DNA of 64,000 nt. It comes from Pandoraea pneumonica (GTDB lineage Bacteria > Pseudomonadota > Gammaproteobacteria > Burkholderiales > Burkholderiaceae). A program made the position numbers and the translations under genes. Below, in pieces: positions 17,161 through 26,312 of this stretch (the stretch's first letter is position 1; each line of letters begins with the position of its first letter). The notes beneath the pieces are model-generated. The model was not told where the DNA came from, did no database searches, and saw only the letters and a list, made by a program, of their open reading frames with translations. Location: assembly GCF_902459645.1 (NCBI RefSeq), contig NZ_CABPSK010000003.1:496001-560000 (forward strand), written 5' to 3'.

Positions 17161-18462
17161 ATGTCCCATCTGGTAGTTCACGGCGGCCAGCCCCTGCGCG
17201 GCCGCATCACCCCCTCCGCCAACAAGAACGCCGTACTGCCGGTACTGTGCGCGACGCTGCTCACCGACAAGCCGGTGCGTTTGATTGGCGTGCCCGAGAT
17301 CACCGACGTACGCAAGATTCTCGACATCTTTCGCCAGCTCGGCAGCGATGTCGCCGTCGATTTCGAGGCGGGCACGCTCGACGTGCATCACCTGAATACG
17401 AAGTTCGACCCGCGCACCGACCATCTGCCGGAAGAAATGCGCTCGTCGATCATGCTGGTGCCGCCGCTGCTGGCCCGCTTTGGCGTGGCGCGCATCGAAG
17501 ACAACATCAAAGGCTGCACGCTGGGTGTGCGCGAGATCGACCCGCACATTGAAGTGCTGCGCCACTTCGGCGGACGCGTCGAGCGCACCGAAGGCTCGCT
17601 GCTGATTCACGCCGACAGCGCGCGCCCGGCCATTCACCACTGGCTCGACTACGCGTCGGTGACCACCACGGAAAACTTCGTGTTGTGCGCCGCGTCGGCC
17701 AACGGACGCTCGCAATTGAACAACGCCGCGTCCGAGCCGCACGTGCAGGAGTTCTGCCGCTTCATGCAGATGCTGGGCGTGCCCATCGAAGGCGTGGGCA
17801 CCTCGCAGCTCGCCATCGAAGGCGTGACGAGTTTTGGTGGCGGTGAATTCCGCTTCTCGGAAGACTTCCACGAAATCACCACCTTCCTCGCGCTCGGTGC
17901 CATCACGGGCGGCGAGATCACCGTCAAGAACACGGCGCCCGAGCAGTTCCCGCTGATCGACCGCACGTTTGCGAAGTTCGGTGTGAAGGTGGAGCATCGC
18001 GACGGCTGGTCGACCGCCACGGCGCAAGGCCCGCTCAAGGTGCAGACGCCGTTCACGAAGAACATTCTGACGAAGGTGGAAGCCGCGCCGTGGCCGTACT
18101 TCCCCGTCGACCTGTTGCCGATCTTCATCGCCCTGGGCGTGAAGGCCGAAGGCAGCGCGATGTTCTGGAACAAGGTGTATGACGGCGCGATGGGCTGGTC
18201 GACGGAACTCTCGAAGTTCGGCGCCCATGTGTTTCAGTCCGATCCGCACCGTCTGATCACGTTCGGCGGCATCCCGCTCTCGCCGGCGGTGGTCGAGAGC
18301 CCGTACATCATTCGCGTCGCGATTGCGTTGTTGATGGTGGCCGCGAGTATCGACGGCCAGTCGACGATCAAGAATGCGCTGCCGATCAAACGCGCGCATC
18401 CGCGCTTTGTCGAAAACCTTTGCTCGGTGGGCGCCAACGTCGTCTGGACGGACCCGAAGTAA
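17161..18462 (+). CDS. murA: UDP-N-acetylglucosamine 1-carboxyvinyltransferase (MurA family)
   Basis: A 433-residue EPSP-synthase-fold enzyme that transfers enolpyruvate from PEP to UDP-GlcNAc, the first committed step of peptidoglycan synthesis. It keeps Lys22-Asn23 (SANKNAVLP), the loop Cys119 (KGCTLGVR, the fosfomycin-sensitive position) and the Asp of FPVD. The loop differs from the common GGCAIGARPVD, and the protein reads as a divergent member, so it may be a second MurA paralogue rather than the housekeeping copy. It stands alone, with GAAGGTAG just before the ATG. A C8G7 tract follows its stop. Confidence 0.88.
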   Translation: MSHLVVHGGQPLRGRITPSANKNAVLPVLCATLLTDKPVRLIGVPEITDVRKILDIFRQLGSDVAVDFEAGTLDVHHLNTKFDPRTDHLPEEMRSSIMLVPPLLARFGVARIEDNIKGCTLGVREIDPHIEVLRHFGGRVERTEGSLLIHADSARPAIHHWLDYASVTTTENFVLCAASANGRSQLNNAASEPHVQEFCRFMQMLGVPIEGVGTSQLAIEGVTSFGGGEFRFSEDFHEITTFLALGAITGGEITVKNTAPEQFPLIDRTFAKFGVKVEHRDGWSTATAQGPLKVQTPFTKNILTKVEAAPWPYFPVDLLPIFIALGVKAEGSAMFWNKVYDGAMGWSTELSKFGAHVFQSDPHRLITFGGIPLSPAVVESPYIIRVAIALLMVAASIDGQSTIKNALPIKRAHPRFVENLCSVGANVVWTDPK

Positions 18463-18501
18463 TTCAAGGGAAGCGAGCAACGGAAGCAGAGTCCGGCCGG
18501 T

Positions 18502-18516
18502 CCCCCCCCGGGGGGG
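18502..18516. repeat. C8-G7 homopolymer palindrome
   Basis: Eight C residues directly followed by seven G residues, flanked by CCGG-rich sequence that extends the self-complementarity. It lies 40 bp after murA. There is no U-run, so it is not a standard terminator. Such tracts are prone to slippage and to sequencing error. Confidence 0.6.
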
Positions 18517-18740
18517 CCGGGCTCGCAGATCGAGCGCGCCAGCGGCATACGACCCCCCGATCGCCTGCGCGCCGGTCATCGCTACAGCGAACCCGACGGC
18601 TGACCTTACCTGAGCCGCTATTGCTCGACGGCATCGCACCTTTGCCCGACGGCATGCGACGTTTGCTTGGCGGAAAAATATTTGCCGCGCCCCGGCAATC
18701 GCCCCACATCCCCCCGGCACGCCGGACCGAATGTGAAAGA

Positions 18741-19661
18741 ATGACGGCCATCATGAGCGATCGCCCCCTGCCCTTGCCGCCGTCCGGCGCAGTCCATGCC
18801 ACGGCTGCCGCACGCCGTGCCGGTACCCCATGGCCCGTCTCGCCGCATGCCCGCCAGTTGTCGGGCGCACGCGTGCTCGTGGTCGACGACAATCAAGAAG
18901 ACCGCATGCTGCTGATGGACTTCCTCAGCCAGCAAGGCTGCCGCGTCTACATCGCGCAAGACGGCCGCGACGGCTACACCAAGGCGCGCACGGTCCAGCC
19001 CGACCTCATCCTGATGGACATCCGCATGCCGGTCTGCGACGGTCTCGGCGCCTGCCGTCTGCTCAAGGCCGACCCGGGCACCCGGCACATCCCTCTGATC
19101 TTCCTGACCGCCGCGGCACTGCCGGGCGAGCGTGTCGCCGGACTCACCGCCGGTGCCGTCGACTACGTGACTAAACCGTACGACTTCGAAGAAGTGCGTT
19201 TGCGTCTGTCGATTCACCTTAAAGCCAGCATGCCTGCGCCCGCACCCGTGGCCCCTGTGAGCGCGCCTGCGGCAGCCCTGACAGAAGAAGCCCCGTTGCC
19301 TGTGCAGGCGCACACGCTCGACGCCGTGCTCTACCGCGCCACGCGCGCCTTGCTGCTCGGCCAGCTCGACGTCACGCCGGAACTGGCCGGGCTGGCCAGT
19401 GCCGTCGGCACGAACACACGGCGGCTGAATCTGGCGTTTCGCCGATGCGTGGGCGTGACCGTCTTCGACTTTCTGCGTGAAGAGCGCATGAAAGAGGCGC
19501 GCCGCTTGCTCACGGAAACCTCGCTCGACGTGCAAGACATCGCCGCCGCCGTGGGTTTTGCCAGCGCCGCCAACTTTGCGACCGCGTTTCGCGAGCGCTT
19601 CGGCATGCCGCCAAGCGGGTTTCGTGGGCGCGGCCCGACCGAGCCGGGATCTCCGCAATGA
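18741..19661 (+). CDS. response regulator with AraC-type DNA-binding output
   Basis: A 306-residue response regulator. The receiver spans about 43-160, with acidic residues Asp49/Asp50, phospho-acceptor Asp93 (LMDIRMP) and Lys145 (TKPYDF). An Ala/Pro linker leads to an AraC-type double helix-turn-helix at about 195-300 ending in the family signature (VQDIAAAVGFASAANFATAFRERFG region). The stop overlaps the start of the hybrid kinase gene by ATGA, so the pair are translationally coupled. The ATG at 18741 is chosen; another at 18753 is possible. It is likely the DNA-binding output of that kinase. Confidence 0.9.
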   Translation: MTAIMSDRPLPLPPSGAVHATAAARRAGTPWPVSPHARQLSGARVLVVDDNQEDRMLLMDFLSQQGCRVYIAQDGRDGYTKARTVQPDLILMDIRMPVCDGLGACRLLKADPGTRHIPLIFLTAAALPGERVAGLTAGAVDYVTKPYDFEEVRLRLSIHLKASMPAPAPVAPVSAPAAALTEEAPLPVQAHTLDAVLYRATRALLLGQLDVTPELAGLASAVGTNTRRLNLAFRRCVGVTVFDFLREERMKEARRLLTETSLDVQDIAAAVGFASAANFATAFRERFGMPPSGFRGRGPTEPGSPQ

Positions 19662-22366
19662 CCGTAGCGCCTGCGGGAAGTCAGGCCAGTGGTTGGCGGC
19701 AGGCAGCCTGGGCCGTCGCCGTACTGCTATTCCTACTCATCAGTTGGCTGACGCCCGCCCGCAGCGCACACGCTGCGCCATCGGCGATCGACATAGCGAG
19801 CGCGCCGTCGCCGCTCAAGCTCGACCGGCAATTGCGTCTGCTGGTGGACACCTCCGGCCAACTCGATCTCGCACAAGCCCTCGCCGCCCCCGACTGGCGC
19901 GACGTCACACCCAAGATGCTCAACCCCGGCTACAGCCGCTCGGCGTTCTGGCTCCAGGGCACGCTCGATAACGCGAGCGATCAACGTGTCACGCGCTGGC
20001 TTAGTGTTGGCATCGTGCGATTGGAAGACATTCGCTTCTACGCGATGCCCGTGGGCAGCACACAGCCGTCTGTCGCATGGCGCGCGGGTCACACCGTGCC
20101 GCTGGCCCAGCATCCGATACGCTCGGAGACCTCGGTCTTCCCGATCTCGCTAGCCCCCGGTGAGCGCATCACCTTCGCCATTCGCGTGCAAACCCGTTCG
20201 TCGGTGAGCATCGTGCCGCAGCTCTGGCTGCCCGACGACTACCGTCAGACCGAATCGCGCAATGCGATGGTCGCGATGCTGCTCGCGGGCTCGATGCTCA
20301 CCATCGCGCTGTACACGCTCGTACTCGGCGTCGCCCGGCGCGACATCGTGTTCACGCTGCTCGCGCTCACCACGCTGACGCAGGTGGCGCAAGACATGGC
20401 GTTCCAGGGGTTCATCTATCGCTATCTGCTCCAGCAGGGCGGCGACTTCATCGTGCGAGCGCCGAGTTTCTTCTCGACCATCACGGCGGCGGTCTTCAGC
20501 GCGATGGTAGCGATCTTCTCGGGGCTGAACCGGATCACGTTCTGGCGATGGATGTATCGCGCCATGATTGCGGTCATGGTTTGCATGACCCTCTGGGTCG
20601 CGTTCGGCGATCACCGAGCTGCCGCGTTCACTCACCTCCAGTTACTCACCGTCTTCAACGTGATCTGGGTGGTGTCGATGGCCGACGGCTGGCGGCGCGG
20701 GTACGCCAACGCCCGGCTGTGCCTGCTCTCGTTCTCGCCGGGCTGTGCGGTGCTGTTCTGGCGTTTGGCCATCATCAACGGGCTGCTGCCCGAAGACTGG
20801 CTCGCCAACACGGCGATGGCATGGAGCACCAACTTCTCGGTGCTGATCATGCTCTCGGTGATCGTGGCCGGGCGTTCGCGCGAACTGGATCGCAAGCAAC
20901 GTGCTGCCCAGCAGGAAGTGCTCGACACGCGCCGCGAAGAACAGGCGCGGCTCGCCAACGCGGTCGATACGCGCACACGCGAACTGCAAGCCGCACTGAT
21001 CGCCGCCGACGAGGCGAGCAGCGCCAAGAGCGACTTCCTTGCGCGTATCAGTCACGATCTGCGCACGCCGCTCACATCCATCATCGGCTTTGCCGATCTC
21101 GTGCAGGCGGGCGGGCGTGAAGATGCCGACCGGGGGCGCATCATCCGTCGCAGCGCCCATCACATGCTCGCAATGATCAACGATCTGATCGAGTACGCCG
21201 GTGGCGGTGCTGCCGACGCGCTGCACGTCGCGCCCGTCTACACGCACGCGTTTATCGACGGCGTTGCGCAAGAAGGGATGAGCCTCGCGCGCAAGCACGG
21301 CAATGCCTTCTTGCTCGACATCCGCGCGCCGTTGCCGCCGCTGCTCACGCTCGACGCCAAGCGGGTGCGGCAAGTGCTCGGCAACCTGCTCGACAATGCG
21401 GCGAAATACACCGCCGACGGCACCATCACGCTCACGCTCTCGGCGTCGCCCGACCCCAAGCACAACGACATCGTGCATGTGTGCTTCGGCGTGGAAGATT
21501 CCGGCTGCGGTATTGCCCGCGACGATTTGGCGCGCGTGTTCGAACCGTTCGCACGGCTGGATCGCGCGCGGCGGCTGCCCGGCGTCGGGCTGGGGCTCGC
21601 GATCGTGCGGCAATGGGTCGAACGCATGAAAGGCACGATCTCCATCGACAGCACGCCGAACGTCGGCACTCGTGTGGCGTTCACCTTGCCGCTGCGCATT
21701 GCGCGCGAAGGCGAACTCGTGCCGCAGTCGCTCGCGGGGGCGACGCATGCGCTGCCCTCCTTCGATGGCACGGGCCACCATATCTGGCTAGCGGAAGATT
21801 CGCCCGAAATCCGGCAGTTTTTGCATGACGAACTCGCCAGTCTCGGCTTCACGGTGAGCACGTTCAGCGATGGCGTGGCACTGATTGCGGCGCTCGGCAA
21901 CCCGCGCGAGACCGAGCCGGATCTGGTGCTGACCGATCACATGATGCCCAACGCCGACGGGTTGAGCGTTGCGCGCGCAGTGCGCCGTTACTGGCCCGGC
22001 ATGCCGGTGCTGGCCATCTCCGCATCGCCGCAAGTGGTGGCGTCCGACGGCGGCTATACGGCCTGTCTGCTCAAGCCCATCGAACTGGCGGACTTGCGCA
22101 ACACACTCGCCCGACTGCTCGACTTGCAACGCGACGACGCCCAAGCGCCCACCCAAGACGACGGCAACGTGGCACTGACACGCCCACCGCGCGAGCATCT
22201 GCAACAGGCGCGGCAATTGATTGCCATGGGCGCAATCACCGACCTGATGGACTGGGCGCGCGAGCTCAGCGAGCAAGCGCCGCAGTTCGATGGTTTCGCG
22301 CGGCACGTGCACCAACTGGCGCAGCGCGGCGATTTGTCCAGTCTTGCCGAGTTGTGCGAAGCCTGA
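19658..22366 (+). CDS. hybrid sensor histidine kinase, 7TM-DISM type
   Basis: A 902-residue membrane kinase. In order: signal peptide (to about 40), a periplasmic 7TMR-DISMED2-like sugar-binding-type domain (about 50-190), seven membrane helices (about 205-405), a short coiled coil, a HisKA domain with His466 (SHDLRTPL), an ATPase with NLLDNAAKYT, DSGCGI and GVGLGLAI boxes, a receiver with Asp760 (LTDHMMP), and a helical tail. DISM receptors are thought to sense carbohydrates or related ligands in the periplasm. It overlaps the upstream response regulator gene by 4 bp. The attached receiver suggests either intramolecular relay or phosphate-sink tuning. Confidence 0.92.
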   Translation: MTVAPAGSQASGWRQAAWAVAVLLFLLISWLTPARSAHAAPSAIDIASAPSPLKLDRQLRLLVDTSGQLDLAQALAAPDWRDVTPKMLNPGYSRSAFWLQGTLDNASDQRVTRWLSVGIVRLEDIRFYAMPVGSTQPSVAWRAGHTVPLAQHPIRSETSVFPISLAPGERITFAIRVQTRSSVSIVPQLWLPDDYRQTESRNAMVAMLLAGSMLTIALYTLVLGVARRDIVFTLLALTTLTQVAQDMAFQGFIYRYLLQQGGDFIVRAPSFFSTITAAVFSAMVAIFSGLNRITFWRWMYRAMIAVMVCMTLWVAFGDHRAAAFTHLQLLTVFNVIWVVSMADGWRRGYANARLCLLSFSPGCAVLFWRLAIINGLLPEDWLANTAMAWSTNFSVLIMLSVIVAGRSRELDRKQRAAQQEVLDTRREEQARLANAVDTRTRELQAALIAADEASSAKSDFLARISHDLRTPLTSIIGFADLVQAGGREDADRGRIIRRSAHHMLAMINDLIEYAGGGAADALHVAPVYTHAFIDGVAQEGMSLARKHGNAFLLDIRAPLPPLLTLDAKRVRQVLGNLLDNAAKYTADGTITLTLSASPDPKHNDIVHVCFGVEDSGCGIARDDLARVFEPFARLDRARRLPGVGLGLAIVRQWVERMKGTISIDSTPNVGTRVAFTLPLRIAREGELVPQSLAGATHALPSFDGTGHHIWLAEDSPEIRQFLHDELASLGFTVSTFSDGVALIAALGNPRETEPDLVLTDHMMPNADGLSVARAVRRYWPGMPVLAISASPQVVASDGGYTACLLKPIELADLRNTLARLLDLQRDDAQAPTQDDGNVALTRPPREHLQQARQLIAMGAITDLMDWARELSEQAPQFDGFARHVHQLAQRGDLSSLAELCEA

Positions 22367-22385
22367 AACGCGGCCATCGCCAATA

Positions 22386-22417
22386 AAAAACGGCACGCCT
22401 TGAAGCGTGCCGTTTTT
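22386..22417. terminator. bidirectional Rho-independent terminator
   Basis: A 13-bp perfect stem (22386-22398 with 22405-22417) with A-run and T-run ends lies between the kinase gene and the convergent MHS transporter gene. Confidence 0.88.
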
Positions 22418-22457
22418 CGTTACCTCCAGCGCAACGTGCGTTGCCCGGTTTGAATCG

Positions 22458-23798
22458 TCAGTCTCTGAGCGGCTGGTGTGCCGTTTCGCGAGCCGCGAAC
22501 AAGGCAATGGCCGTAATCGCCAGCGCCGCCGTCACGTAAAGCGACACCGACACCGTGGTGCCGAATTCCTTGTACAGACTCACGATGATGAGCGGTGCGA
22601 AGCCGCCGCCGAGAATGCCTGCGAGCGTGTAAGCCAGCGACGACCCCGCATAGCGAACACGCGTCGGAAACTGTTCAGTGACGAACGCCGCCTGCGGGCC
22701 GTACATGATCGCGTGAATCACCAGACCGATCACCACCGACAGCACGATCAGCGCCGGGCTCGACGTATCGAGCAACACGAAGAAGCCATACGCCCAGATC
22801 ACGGCACACAATACACCGAAGCCATACACCGGACGGCGGCCGAGCTTGTCGGAGAGCGCGCCGAACAACGGCACCGTCAGCGCGTTGAACGCCGTGCCGA
22901 CCAGCACGGCAGTGAGCGCCAGCGGACGCGACAGATGCAGCGTGCCGGTCACGTACGTCAGCGTGAAGACGACCATCAGCGCGTAGAGCACGTCCGAGCC
23001 GATACGCGAACCGCCAGCGACGAGCAGATTGCGCCAATGCTTGCGGAACACATCGGCAATCGGCATTTCCGCCTGACGATCCGAATGCGCCATCGCTTCG
23101 AACATCGGCGTTTCCTCCACACCGCGGCGCACCCACAGACCGAAGGCCACGAGCACGAGACTCAGCAGGAACGGCACGCGCCAACCCCACGACAGGAAGT
23201 CTTCAGGCGAAATGGCCAGCGTAATGAGCGCGATCAGGCCAGTGGCGAGCAACGTGCCGAACGACGGCCCGACTTGCGTCCACGACGCATTCAGCCCGCG
23301 TTTGCGCTGGTCGCCATGCTCCACCGAGAGCAGCACCGCACCCGCCCATTCGCCGCCGAGCGCCACGCCTTGCACGAAACGCAGTGCGACGAGCAGCACC
23401 GGGCTCCAGATACCGATCGAGGCGTATGTCGGCAGCAGGCCCATCAGACCGGTCGTGAGCCCCATCACCACGAGCGTGAGCACGAGCACGGCGCGTCGAC
23501 CGATCTTGTCGCCGAGGTTGCCGAACACCATGCCGCCCAGCGGGCGCGACACGTAACCGACGGCATACGTGGACAGCGCCAGAATCGTGCCCGCGAGCGG
23601 GTCGACCGACGGGAAGAACAGATGGTTGAAGACCAGCGCGGCGAGGGTGTTGTAGACCGTGAAGTCATACCATTCGAGCGTGGTGCCGACCATGCTGGCC
23701 GTGGCCAGACGGCCTTTTTTCGTCCGTTGCTGGCGGGCCGTGGCGGCAGCATCACCGTCGTGGCCGACGGTATCGCGAGCGTCCGTGTAGGTAGTCAT
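22458..23798 (-). CDS. MHS family (proton symporter) MFS transporter
   Basis: A 446-residue major facilitator of the metabolite:H+ symporter group (ProP, ShiA, KgtP relatives). Group landmarks are TLEWYDFTVYNTLAALVF in helix 1, GGMVFGNLGDKIGRR after helix 2, RFVQGVALGGEWAGA in helix 4 and SDKLGRRPVYGFG in the second half; twelve segments. GGAG lies 7 nt before the ATG at 23798. It follows the DABB-like gene by 56 bp and probably shares its transcript. Substrates in this group are organic acids, betaines or aromatic acids; the specific one is unknown. Confidence 0.92.
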   Translation of the reverse strand: MTTYTDARDTVGHDGDAAATARQQRTKKGRLATASMVGTTLEWYDFTVYNTLAALVFNHLFFPSVDPLAGTILALSTYAVGYVSRPLGGMVFGNLGDKIGRRAVLVLTLVVMGLTTGLMGLLPTYASIGIWSPVLLVALRFVQGVALGGEWAGAVLLSVEHGDQRKRGLNASWTQVGPSFGTLLATGLIALITLAISPEDFLSWGWRVPFLLSLVLVAFGLWVRRGVEETPMFEAMAHSDRQAEMPIADVFRKHWRNLLVAGGSRIGSDVLYALMVVFTLTYVTGTLHLSRPLALTAVLVGTAFNALTVPLFGALSDKLGRRPVYGFGVLCAVIWAYGFFVLLDTSSPALIVLSVVIGLVIHAIMYGPQAAFVTEQFPTRVRYAGSSLAYTLAGILGGGFAPLIIVSLYKEFGTTVSVSLYVTAALAITAIALFAARETAHQPLRD

Positions 23799-23854
23799 GC
23801 GTGTCTCCGGAAGGGGCGGATCGGGGGCGGTAGATCGGGTGGCGTGAGCGTCAA

Positions 23855-24508
23855 TCAATCGTCACCGGCACCGAGACGCCAAAGCATGGCGAATCGCGTG
23901 ACGTCGGTGGCGGGCACGCCGTAGGCGGCGGCGAGCGTCTCGGCAGCGGCGCGCACGGCATCGGCGTCGGTGCCTTCGATCAGCACGACGGCATCGGCTG
24001 GCGGCAGCGGGGCGTCTTTGGCGGTCAGCGAGACCGACAGCTTGGGCACCGTCACTTGCAGCGTGGCGCGCACAATGCCGTCGCCTTGTGCGAGTTCGGT
24101 CAGTTGGGAGGCTAGGCGAGCATGGGCTTTCGCCACCGTCGCCTCATTGAGCACGAAAGCGGCAAGCTGGCCGCCCTGACCTTCACCGGCCTCCACATCG
24201 AGCGTGCCGACCCGGCGTTGCGTGCCCTGCATGCGCGCGAAGTTGCGCAGCGACCATTCCGTTTGGTGATTGAAGGCTTGTGCGTAAGGCTCGCTGGTGA
24301 ACACACCGGCGTCCTGCGTGCAGTACAGCGCGAGATAGGGGCGCGGGGTGTCGTGCAGGGCCTTGAAGCGGCGGGCAAACCGGAAGCCCGGAATCGCCAC
24401 ACGCTCCTGCATGTGTTCCCGGTCGTACCAGCGGTTGAAGTCCGCTTCGAAAGCCGGGTCGATATTCGTCCAGATGCAGAGTTGAGCGCGCGGGGCAGTG
24501 GCAGTCAT
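23855..24508 (-). CDS. uncharacterised protein with DABB/EthD-like N-terminus
   Basis: A 217-residue soluble protein. The N-terminal half (QLCIWTNIDPAF, FNRWYDREHMQERVAIPGFRFARRF, PYLALYCTQDAGVFTSEPY) resembles dimeric alpha-beta barrel proteins of the EthD/DUF4286 type, with the conserved WYDREH helix; the C-terminal half repeats a similar beta-alpha-beta pattern. Such folds bind or rearrange small aromatic or quinone-like compounds. The ATG at 24508 removes a non-conserved 42-residue extension. It is followed by the MHS transporter and preceded by a LysR gene with an operator-like site in between, pointing to use of an imported acid. Function uncertain. Confidence 0.7.
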   Translation of the reverse strand: MTATAPRAQLCIWTNIDPAFEADFNRWYDREHMQERVAIPGFRFARRFKALHDTPRPYLALYCTQDAGVFTSEPYAQAFNHQTEWSLRNFARMQGTQRRVGTLDVEAGEGQGGQLAAFVLNEATVAKAHARLASQLTELAQGDGIVRATLQVTVPKLSVSLTAKDAPLPPADAVVLIEGTDADAVRAAAETLAAAYGVPATDVTRFAMLWRLGAGDD

Positions 24509-24633
24509 GAGGCAATTTCCATCGGTAGCGACAATCGGGGGGCCGGCCCAGCGCAGGCATGCGTTGCATGCGTGGGGCTCGACCGTCGCACCGAGTGTGC
24601 AAAACCGGGGAAAAAGCGTCCAACAAGAAATCA

Positions 24634-24654
24634 AATTTGCCGTAACAGCAAATT
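24634..24654. promoter_or_regulatory. LysR-type operator upstream of the DABB-MHS operon
   Basis: AATTTGC and GCAAATT are separated by 7 bp, containing the T-N11-A pattern of LysR sites. It lies in the 218-bp gap between the LysR gene and the DABB-like gene, about 126 bp before that gene's start. Confidence 0.6.
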
Positions 24655-24726
24655 CTTATGACCGCCGCAGGCCCGCCTACATTGGGTTCTCGACCGATTG
24701 CGGCCCACTGTGGACAAGCGAGGGCG

Positions 24727-25680
24727 TCAGGATTCCGCGTCGCCCCAGGCGGGGGCCGTCATGGCGGCAGCGGGCGGAATGGCGATATCCGGCCCCATAT
24801 TGAGCGCGAACTCGCTTGCGGTGCGCTGCGCAAGGCGGGCGACGTTTTCGGCCAGCAGCGCCCCTGTGCGGAACGAGCCGACCAACGGCAGATTGGGGAA
24901 ATTGGCGTTCACGCGCAGCAAATGCAGGCTGTGCTCGCCCAGTTCGCGTTGAATGATCGCGGGCGGCAGCATCGCCACGCCGAAACCGTCGACCACGAGC
25001 CGGATGATGGCGGCCACCGACGTCATGCAGTGCACCCGCACCGGCCGCTCGGCCGCGACCGAGAACATGCGCTCCAACGTCTTGTGGGGCCCGGAATTGC
25101 GCGAAAAGCTCACCAGCGAATAAGCCGCCAGGTCGGCGACGTCGAGCGTCTCGCCCTCCAGATTGAGCTTGGGGCTGGCCACCCAGCGCATGGGAAATTC
25201 AGCCAGCGGCAGGTTATCGATGCCTGTGCCGTGCTGCATGTCGGTCTGCAACACGAGATCGAGCGACCCGGCTTCGAGCTGTTTGCACAGGTTGATGGTC
25301 GTCTCGCTGGTGACCTCGATCTCGAGCTGCGGGTATTCGCGGTGAATACGGGCAGCCAGATCCGGAAACCAGCTATGCACGATCGACTCCACCACACCGA
25401 TCTTGAGCACACCGGGCGGCATATCGGGGTCGGACAGTTCACGCTTCATCTCCTGCCCGAGCATGACGATGCGCTCGGCATACGCCAGCGCCTTCTGGCC
25501 CGCGGCGGTCAGCGTCACCTCTCGCGCGCTGCGATCGAACAGCCGTACGCCAAAACTCTGCTCCAGCGACGCGATCCGGCTCGACACGCCCGCCTGCGTG
25601 GTGTGCAGCCGCTCGGCCGTGAGACGGAAATTGCGCAGCTTGGCGAGCCAGACGAAGGTTTCGAGAAAGCGAAGGTTCAT
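24727..25680 (-). CDS. LysR-type transcriptional regulator
   Basis: A 317-residue LysR regulator with HTH at about 1-60 (MNLRFLETFVWLAKLRNF, TTQAGVSSRIASLEQ) and a co-inducer domain at about 90-295. It is on the same strand and just upstream of the DABB-like gene and MHS transporter, with a T-N11-A dyad in the gap, so it probably activates them. The C-terminal tail of about 20 residues is Ala/Pro-rich and not part of the fold. Confidence 0.92.
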   Translation of the reverse strand: MNLRFLETFVWLAKLRNFRLTAERLHTTQAGVSSRIASLEQSFGVRLFDRSAREVTLTAAGQKALAYAERIVMLGQEMKRELSDPDMPPGVLKIGVVESIVHSWFPDLAARIHREYPQLEIEVTSETTINLCKQLEAGSLDLVLQTDMQHGTGIDNLPLAEFPMRWVASPKLNLEGETLDVADLAAYSLVSFSRNSGPHKTLERMFSVAAERPVRVHCMTSVAAIIRLVVDGFGVAMLPPAIIQRELGEHSLHLLRVNANFPNLPLVGSFRTGALLAENVARLAQRTASEFALNMGPDIAIPPAAAMTAPAWGDAES

Positions 25681-26025
25681 GCAGCGTGGCGAGGACGGGG
25701 GATGTCAGATTTCGGCAAAAACTCGCCGCAGATTGCGGTGAGGCGTCGGCTCATTCTAATGGAACACAAAAGGGGCACCTCCGCGCCCGCGCGAAGGGTG
25801 CGTCGAATTCGGGCCGTCGAACTGAGGCCGTGTTACGTCCGACGTTCCGGCGATGTTTCGTTTCCGTAACGTTTTGGCGGGGTTTCGGAGGGTGTGCGCG
25901 GCGTTGCCCGCGCCGCACGCCTTACAAATCAAGTAGTTGAGGGTATCGAGACACATGGCATGAGATTTGCTGACTGAGAAGTAACGGCCCGTCGAGGCCG
26001 GAGGGCCGATTCACTGGAGACTGTC
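25681..26025. other. intergenic region, LysR promoter side
   Basis: 345 bp without a convincing gene. It holds the promoter of the minus-strand LysR gene and of the plus-strand small gene at 26026. Short stretches rich in A+T occur around 25925-25985. I see no clear palindrome or terminator; short open frames here lack ribosome-binding sites. Confidence 0.5.
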
Positions 26026-26238
26026 ATGCCATCAGCCCACTTTCGCCGTCCGCATCCGACAGTAGAACTCGCACGTTGCGTGTTCCGTCAGCACTACATT
26101 CGCATCATGCAGGCCGACCAGCCGGGTAATTACGCGGTGCTGGTGGATGTCTGGCCGATGGACGGCCGCACGTTCGCGAGTATCGATCAGGCCAAACACG
26201 CCGCCATGCTGTTCATTCGCGATATGGAAAACGATTGA
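26026..26238 (+). CDS. small protein of unknown function (70 aa)
   Basis: A 70-residue basic soluble protein with no signal peptide or membrane segment. GGAG stands 6 nt before the ATG (CTGGAGACTGTCATG). The C-terminal part (NYAVLVDVWPMDGRTFASIDQAKHAAMLF region) looks like a beta-beta-alpha unit. A second small gene follows at 26313 with nearly the same pre-start sequence. I do not recognise the family. Confidence 0.55.
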   Translation: MPSAHFRRPHPTVELARCVFRQHYIRIMQADQPGNYAVLVDVWPMDGRTFASIDQAKHAAMLFIRDMEND

Positions 26239-26312
26239 GCGATTGAACGACAGAGTCCACGTAAGTGTTCCCGCGCCGGGACGCCTGGCGCGGCCAACGA
26301 GACGAGACCGTC

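Noticed and set aside
18491-18522. GC-rich palindrome considered as a murA terminator
   Set aside because: No T-run follows on either strand, so a standard Rho-independent role is not supported.
16906-18720. Minus-strand open frame (604 codons) opposite murA
   Set aside because: murA is unambiguous; the antisense frame has no family.
22407-23924. Plus-strand open frame (505 codons) opposite the MHS transporter
   Set aside because: Antisense of a typical transporter; begins at a terminator region and has biased composition.
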